Assembly (NCBI GenBank): GCA_036794395.1
Contig: DAIRGS010000243.1
Location: forward strand, 1 to 10,835
Length of the DNA stretch: 10,835 bases
Source: DASXMX01 sp036794395
GTDB lineage: Bacteria; Planctomycetota; Phycisphaerae; Tepidisphaerales; Tepidisphaeraceae
Reading direction: 5' to 3'
Position numbers and translations under genes: made by a program. Positions within the stretch are counted from its first letter, which is position 1. Each line of letters begins with the position of its first letter. Below are positions 7,145 through 10,835 of the stretch, in pieces. Under the pieces are notes generated by a model that was not told the DNA's origin, searched no databases, and saw only the letters and a list, made by a program, of their open reading frames with translations.

Positions 7145-7828
7145 TCACCGTGCCGAGGAGGACGGAAGCTCGGGTGCGTTCCCCGCCGCCGCGTTTGCCG
7201 GAGGCGTATTCGCCGCGGCTACTGTCGTCCCCACCGACTTGAGCGCCAGCCTCACCCGCTCGACGCTGTCTTTAGCCCGAACGGTTCCCCGCAACGTTGC
7301 CGGGCCCAGCGGATCTCGCATCCCGCCCCGGCTGGCCACCGCCCGAAAGGATCCGATCCGGATCGACAAATCCGTAGTGCCGTCCCCGGGCTCCAGAACC
7401 ACCATCGCCGTTCCCGCATACTCGATCACGTCGGACGCGCTGGATCCGTTCTTCATCACGTACCAGTGCAGCGTGGCGTTGGACGACGAATTGTGGTCGG
7501 ATTTCATATCGCGAGTCGGCTTCCAAAGGACATGAATGTGCATGACCTGCCGCACGGGCGACGAAGCCGGCTGCCCATCCAGCGTCTTTCGCGCCGCATC
7601 ATCCATCATCACGACATGCGTGTCGCCGTCGGCGTCTTGCGAGTAAAACGCGCTTGAAAACGTCTGGCTGAAGGTTTGTGATGCCCCCGTCCCGTCCGGC
7701 TTCGATATAACCGTCAACTGACTGGCCGGCCCGCTCGAACATCCCAGCCCGCACAACGTCAACCCCGCCCCGGCAAGCGACAGGAAACAAAACCGGTACG
7801 CCCTTCGGCGGATGCTTGCTGTATTCAC
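7145..7828 (-). CDS. Putative lipoprotein of unknown function
   Basis: A 227-residue protein that I cannot assign to a named family. The N-terminus has Arg residues (7-9), a hydrophobic stretch at 13-29 and Cys30 in GLGC-SSG. This is a loose lipobox (Gly at -3), so a lipid-anchored or otherwise secreted product is likely. The mature part has beta-type segments: HVVMMDDAA at 71-79, QVMHIHVLWKP at 94-104, NATLHWYVMKNG at 117-128, EYAGTAMVVLE at 136-146, then RDPLGPATLRGTVRA at 171-185. An Ala/Pro/Asn-rich tail covers 203-227. The start is a GTG with AAGGA (within 7838-7845) about 11 bases upstream; the longer frame to 7978 overlaps the amidohydrolase gene and is rejected. It begins 26 bases after the amidohydrolase stop, suggesting co-transcription. 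Similar uncharacterised planctomycete lipoproteins exist in my recollection, but no role is known. Confidence 0.8.
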   Translation of the reverse strand: MNTASIRRRAYRFCFLSLAGAGLTLCGLGCSSGPASQLTVISKPDGTGASQTFSQTFSSAFYSQDADGDTHVVMMDDAARKTLDGQPASSPVRQVMHIHVLWKPTRDMKSDHNSSSNATLHWYVMKNGSSASDVIEYAGTAMVVLEPGDGTTDLSIRIGSFRAVASRGGMRDPLGPATLRGTVRAKDSVERVRLALKSVGTTVAAANTPPANAAAGNAPELPSSSAR

Positions 7829-7854
7829 TGGATACGGTTTCCTTAGAGATGCCC

Positions 7855-8733
7855 TCAAGCGATACCCAACAGCGAGAGCGCGTCGCGTTCCACAATTCCT
7901 CGAAGTGCCTCGCGGGGGACCACCGGCATATTCGTGCCCTGTGCCAACTGGTTGATGCTGTACAACGCCTCGATGCACTCGGTAACGCTGGTGTACGGGA
8001 AGTCGCTGCCAAATAAAAGCTTATCAATCACGCCATGCTGATACGCCAGCACCAGCGCGTTGTACGCCTGCCAGGGCCGGCTCAACAGCCCGCTGAGGTC
8101 GGCTAGCACATTCGCGTGCTTGCCCAGCATGATGATCGTTTCATCCACCCAAGGCTGGCCCAGCTGCGCAACCACGATGCGAAGCCCCGGGAACGTCCGT
8201 GCCACTTCGTCCAGCAGATAAGGCCGGCCATATTCCAGTTTGCTTTTTTCCGTGAACTGCCCACTCGGATGAAACAAAATCGGCATCCCCAGCTTCTCAG
8301 CCTCGGCGTAAACGTCCATCGCCCGCGAGTCGCATGGGTGAAAGTCCTGGTTGGCGGGCGAAACCGTGATGCCGGCCAATCGCAACGCCTCTTTAGCGGT
8401 GTACACTTCATCCGTTGCGCAATCTTCGGTGGGATCAATCCCGGCAAAGCCGATCAGCTTCTGCGGAAAACGCCGCACGTACTCCGAGACAAAGCGATTG
8501 GGGATTTCAGCTTGAAGGTACCGGCTCTTGAAACCCAGCACGATCGACTTATCGACCGTCGCGGTCTGCGCCCAGTGATGATCGGGATCGGCGGCGGGGA
8601 GGTTCCGCCAGCCGGAACGCTCGGCGGAAATGCGACTGGGCCGCTTCCGCGACCAGCGCGGAGAGTTGCCCAAATCCAGCTGCCCCAGTTGGTCGGGCGA
8701 CTGCCAGATATGCGTGTGACAATCAACAATCAT
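7855..8733 (-). CDS. Amidohydrolase-2 family TIM-barrel metal-dependent hydrolase
   Basis: A 292-residue cytoplasmic protein of the amidohydrolase-2 (ACMSD-like) group, which hydrolyses or decarboxylates carbon-ring and related substrates at a metal centre. The chosen ATG places the metal-binding DCHTH motif at residues 4-8 (H6, H8). Other landmarks are FAGIDP at 96-101, ILFHPSG at 152-158 (H155), a region VVAQLGQPW at 187-195, and LFGSDFPY at 240-247 with the conserved acid D244. In most relatives the VVA-x-LG segment carries a metal or catalytic histidine where this protein has Gln190, encoded by CAG, so chemistry may be altered. The substrate cannot be predicted. An N-terminal extension to 8826 would need a TTG start and adds nothing family-like. 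The ribosome-binding site is weak. It probably heads a transcript with the lipoprotein gene 26 bases downstream. Confidence 0.88.
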   Translation of the reverse strand: MIVDCHTHIWQSPDQLGQLDLGNSPRWSRKRPSRISAERSGWRNLPAADPDHHWAQTATVDKSIVLGFKSRYLQAEIPNRFVSEYVRRFPQKLIGFAGIDPTEDCATDEVYTAKEALRLAGITVSPANQDFHPCDSRAMDVYAEAEKLGMPILFHPSGQFTEKSKLEYGRPYLLDEVARTFPGLRIVVAQLGQPWVDETIIMLGKHANVLADLSGLLSRPWQAYNALVLAYQHGVIDKLLFGSDFPYTSVTECIEALYSINQLAQGTNMPVVPREALRGIVERDALSLLGIA

Positions 8734-8827
8734 ATGTTTGACTCGATGCCACCGGGTAACCACTTCTTCATTCACGCCATCGGCTCGCCGGCAACCGTCC
8801 TCGCCCCATCCTTGAGGAACGCTCAAC

Positions 8828-8855
8828 AGTCTAGTCGTTTGAGCTTCACGGTCAA
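8828..8855 (-). promoter_or_regulatory. Probable promoter of the amidohydrolase-lipoprotein unit
   Basis: TTGACC (8850-8855) and TAGACT (8828-8833) on the minus strand are 16 bases apart. The -35 matches consensus at five of six positions and the -10 at four. A start near 8821 would give a leader of about 88 bases to the ATG at 8733. It follows the AT-rich end of the prfB transcript. Confidence 0.5.
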
Positions 8856-8930
8856 AACTTCCGCCTCAGGTTTAAACGTAACGGTCCCAGCCAACGAGTA
8901 ACACTTTTATCGGACGTTAACCGATCATTT

Positions 8931-8968
8931 CAATAATAAATATATAAGTACAGTGCTGTAATGACTTA
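8931..8968 (-). terminator. Possible terminator after prfB
   Basis: An imperfect hairpin lies 21 bases past the prfB stop: TACAG (8949-8953) pairs with CTGTA (8956-8960) and, beyond a bulge, TAAG (8945-8948) with CTTA (8965-8968). On the minus strand a very AT-rich stretch with several T runs follows (8931-8944). The stem is weak and the loop is only two bases, so this is a tentative call. A second small repeat, ATCGG (8909-8913) with CCGAT (8921-8925), lies further on without a T tract. Confidence 0.35.
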
Positions 8969-8988
8969 ACATCACGGCGGCCTGAGCC

Positions 8989-10105
8989 TTACTTCTTTTC
9001 CCGCCGGCGGCGACGCAGTTCGGCGTCGACGAATGGGTCCAGTTCGCCCCGGTCCAGCACCGATTCCACGTTTGAAGTCTCGTAGCCCGTCCGGGTGTCC
9101 TTGACCCGCCGATCGTCCAAAACGTAACTGCGGATCTGGCTGCCGAAGGTGATACCCTTCGGGTCGCCAATGACTTGCCGCAATTCCTCGTCGCGCTTGG
9201 CCTGCTCGATCGCCTCAATCTTGCTCTGAAGAATCGCGATCGCAAGCCGGCGGTTCTGCTGCTGGCTGCGCTCCACGGAACAGGTCACCGTCAGACCGGT
9301 CGGTATATGCGTGATCCGCACGGCGGTCGCGACTTTGTTCACGTTCTGCCCGCCGGGCCCACTGGCCCGCACGAACGCGACGATGTCCAGGTCGGTTTCA
9401 GGGATCTGCCCGTCGCCCTGTTCCTCATCAAACTCCGGCACAACCATCACCGCCGCAAAGCTCGTCTGCCGTTTGCCCTGGGCATTGAATGGGCTCGGGC
9501 GTACCAGTCGATGCACTCCCGCTTCAACCCTCAGGTAACCAAATGTGTAGTCGCCTTTTACGTGCAGCGTGACGTTCTTGATCCCAGCCTGCTCTCCCCA
9601 TTGCCGATCCACCTCGCTCACGTCCCAACCGCGGTGTTCGAAGTAATAGAGGTACATCCGCAGCATCATCTCCGCCCAGTCCTGCGCTTCGGTCCCCCCG
9701 GCCCCGGCCTGAATGGTAAAGAAGCAGTTCCGCGGATCGTTTGGCCCATCAAGCAACGACTGTAGCTCAACCTGCGCAAATCGATCTTCCAGCACCTTGA
9801 GTGCCTGATCGGCTTCGCCCAGCGTATCGGCATCCCCGGCTTCGGCGCCGAGTTGATACATCGCTCGAACGTCGTCGATTCCGCGCAGCAACGCATCAAC
9901 CGGCTCGCTGGTGGCTTTGATCGCTTTGAGTTCCCCGACGATCCCCTTGGCCGTGTCCTGGTGATCCCAGAATCCCGGTTCCCCCATCGTCGCTTCAAGT
10001 TCTTTTCGGCGTACGGCCTTGCCCGTCAAGTCAAAGAGAGTCCCGGATCGCAATGATCCGGGATGAGAGGTTTTCGATCGCTTCGGACAAGTTCTCGTGA
10101 ATCAT
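8989..10105 (-). CDS. prfB: Peptide chain release factor 2, via programmed +1 frameshift
   Basis: Release factor that recognises UGA/UAA stop codons and triggers peptide release on the ribosome. Translation starts at the ATG 10103-10105 and reads 24 codons (MIHENLSEAI..., ending R-D-S-L) to an in-frame TGA (10031-10033) inside CTTTGAC. After a +1 shift it continues D-L-T-G-K and runs to the stop at 8989, for 371 residues in all (E. coli RF2 has 365). In the joined protein the SPF stop-reading tripeptide is at 204-206 and the GGQ peptidyl-release motif at 251-253, almost exactly the E. coli positions. SPF identifies RF2 rather than RF1. The uninterrupted frame beginning at a TTG (10051-10053) would lose the first RF2 helix and is an artefact. 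The shift is expected to be autoregulatory: low RF2 slows termination at UGA and favours the shift. The start has no strong ribosome-binding site and lies 55 bases downstream of the response-regulator stop, suggesting co-transcription. Confidence 0.95.
10030..10036 (-). other. prfB programmed +1 frameshift site, CTTTGAC
   Basis: The minus-strand heptamer CTT-TGA-C is the canonical prfB recoding signal: Leu codon 24 (10034-10036), in-frame TGA as codon 25 (10031-10033), and C after it, a poor termination context. Slipping one base puts GAC in the A site. The protein on both sides of the junction reads as RF2 sequence, which shows the shift is needed. The usual upstream AGGGGG-type element is reduced here to CCGGGA, ending 4 bases before CTT. 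Confidence 0.93.
10041..10063 (-). other. Perfect 9-bp stem-loop just upstream of the prfB frameshift site
   Basis: TCCCGGATC and GATCCGGGA form a perfect 9-bp stem around a 5-base loop. In the mRNA the 3' arm ends four bases before the CTT shift codon, and it contains the only Shine-Dalgarno-like stretch (CCGGGA) of the cassette. It encodes roughly codons 15-22 (S-R-I-I-A-I-R-D). The structure is directly visible; a role in controlling the shift is my inference. No T tract follows, so it is not a terminator. Confidence 0.7.
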
Positions 10106-10160
10106 GCCGACCAGGGTAACATAAACGTCGGCGATGTTAAACCGCTCGCCCCAAAAGCGC

Positions 10161-10538
10161 TTACGAAACGCTCAACCACTGCATGATGCTGTCAAAATCC
10201 AGCGGCTTAATGAAAATCGCGTCGGGGCGATGTTCGCTACCGTTCATAAATTTGCGCCAGTCGGCCGTTCCCGTGGTAAATGCAACCTTGATGGGCAACG
10301 CCTGCTTGCGCACGTGCTCCAACACCGACGCACCCGTGCCATCCGGAAGCATCAGGTCGAGCAACACGCATTCGGGTTGACGGTCGAGCAACCCAAAAGC
10401 ATCGGCCAGGTTTGCGGCGATGAGGGGTTCAAAGCCGGAGAGTTGAAGCAGTGAAACCAGCGCACGCCAGCTGGCCGGATCGTCTTCAACGACCAGCACG
10501 CGCCGACCACTGCCCGGTTCCTTACCCAGATCCGCCAC
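10161..10538 (-). CDS. Single-domain response regulator (CheY-like receiver)
   Basis: A 125-residue stand-alone phosphoacceptor domain with no output domain. The family residues are present: acidic pair D19-D20 in LVVEDD, phosphoacceptor D61 in LLDLMLPDGTG, the switch Thr at T88/T89 in AFTTG, and K111 in FIKPLD. The length fits one receiver domain plus a short N-terminal lead of about 12 residues. It would act by docking to a partner or relaying phosphate; no histidine kinase is in the window, so the partner is unknown. The start is GTG, backed by GAGAAGGG (10548-10555) 9 bases upstream. prfB follows 55 bases downstream on the same strand with no terminator between, so the two are probably co-transcribed, though a functional link to translation termination is not implied. 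Confidence 0.92.
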   Translation of the reverse strand: MADLGKEPGSGRRVLVVEDDPASWRALVSLLQLSGFEPLIAANLADAFGLLDRQPECVLLDLMLPDGTGASVLEHVRKQALPIKVAFTTGTADWRKFMNGSEHRPDAIFIKPLDFDSIMQWLSVS

Positions 10539-10835
10539 GACCTGAAGCCCTTCTCAAAACGCCAGAAACCACCGTAGTAACCACATCCTGAAAATGGGAA
10601 GGGTTAATTTTTGCATAATTCTTGGGCGCTGAACCGAACTGCAAACTCGCTGTCAATGTGGGAAAGATAGCGCGCTTTGCGCGGTCGGAATGTCACTGGA
10701 ACATGGTAGGTGGGTGCCGTCCGGATTGGATTGCCGTGTGCGATCACGCGCTACTTGTAAATCCCTTTCGAGCCCCTTCCCCGCCTCATGTTAGATTCCA
10801 CTCCGCAAACCCCCCACGCCGGGGTATAGCGGTAC
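10539..10835. other. Gene-free region upstream of the response regulator
   Basis: About 297 bases to the window edge with no credible coding region on either strand. A perfect minus-strand TTGACA (10651-10656) is present, but the matching -10 position at 17 bases reads TTCAGC, so a promoter there is doubtful; an AT-rich patch near 10596-10622 could serve another. A tight GC hairpin, CGCGC (10671-10675) with GCGCG (10679-10683), has no T tract. A plus-strand gene could begin beyond the window. Confidence 0.4.

Noticed and set aside
7117..7148. Possible terminator after the lipoprotein gene: GTGAG/CTCAC repeat followed by C6 and T5 on the minus strand
   Set aside because: The stem is only 5 bp, overlaps the stop codon, and the T run starts 8 bases beyond it. 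Readthrough or another mechanism cannot be excluded, but this is too weak to call.
7137..7535. Plus-strand open frame with an AGGGGGG stretch just upstream of its ATG
   Set aside because: The G run is by chance a good ribosome-binding site, but the product has no recognisable features and runs antisense to the lipoprotein gene. The opposite frame has a signal sequence and coherent beta-type segments.
8989..10053. prfB read as a 354-residue protein from a TTG start
   Set aside because: It lacks the RF2 N-terminal helix. The real start is the ATG at 10105 with a +1 shift at CTTTGAC.
10651..10656. Consensus -35 TTGACA upstream of the response regulator
   Set aside because: No acceptable -10 at 16-18 bases; a sigma-54 reading (GG-N10-GC) also fails because the -24 position is GA.

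Overview
The window reads as a chromosomal, housekeeping-type segment of a free-living Gram-negative-style bacterium, most likely a planctomycete (Phycisphaerae-like). The basis is a moderately GC-rich sequence with Shine-Dalgarno sites and secreted or lipid-anchored proteins, a GntR-type DNA-binding domain fused to a LacI-like sensor, a membrane-anchored coiled-coil protein with a BRCT-like end, and a Tat component. The lineage call is inference; no rRNA or other decisive marker is present. No mobile element, CRISPR array, tRNA or rRNA is visible.

Layout from left to right, all on the minus strand except one gene: (1) a secreted PQQ-type sugar dehydrogenase (104-1303); (2) a 327-base gap holding a strong terminator for tatA; (3) tatA (1631-1936), directly downstream of an rluD-type pseudouridine synthase (1992-3095), probably one transcript; (4) a short divergent promoter region, then the only plus-strand gene (3172-4128), a secreted protein that looks like a doubled retropepsin-type fold that has lost both catalytic Asp residues; (5) a convergent GntR/LacI-type regulator (4140-5186) with a perfect 18-bp palindrome beside its probable promoter; (6) a terminator and a membrane-anchored coiled-coil/BRCT-like protein (5458-6918); (7) a probable two-gene unit, amidohydrolase (7855-8733) then an unknown lipoprotein (7145-7828); (8) a single-domain response regulator (10161-10538) followed by prfB, release factor 2 (8989-10105).

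The clearest special feature is in prfB. A simple open reading frame starts in the wrong place. The true gene begins at an ATG at 10105, runs 24 codons to an in-frame TGA within CTTTGAC, and continues after a +1 shift, giving a 371-residue RF2 with SPF and GGQ motifs at the usual positions. Immediately upstream of the shift site lies a perfect 9-bp stem-loop whose 3' arm contains the only Shine-Dalgarno-like stretch, an arrangement I do not know from the classical cassette and that deserves a test.

The genes do not form one pathway. Most are core functions (translation termination, rRNA modification, protein export) interspersed with lineage-type secreted or membrane proteins of unknown role. 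I see no convincing new multi-gene system; the strongest leads are the prfB hairpin, the doubled pseudo-protease, the BRCT-like membrane protein and the amidohydrolase with a substituted metal-site histidine.
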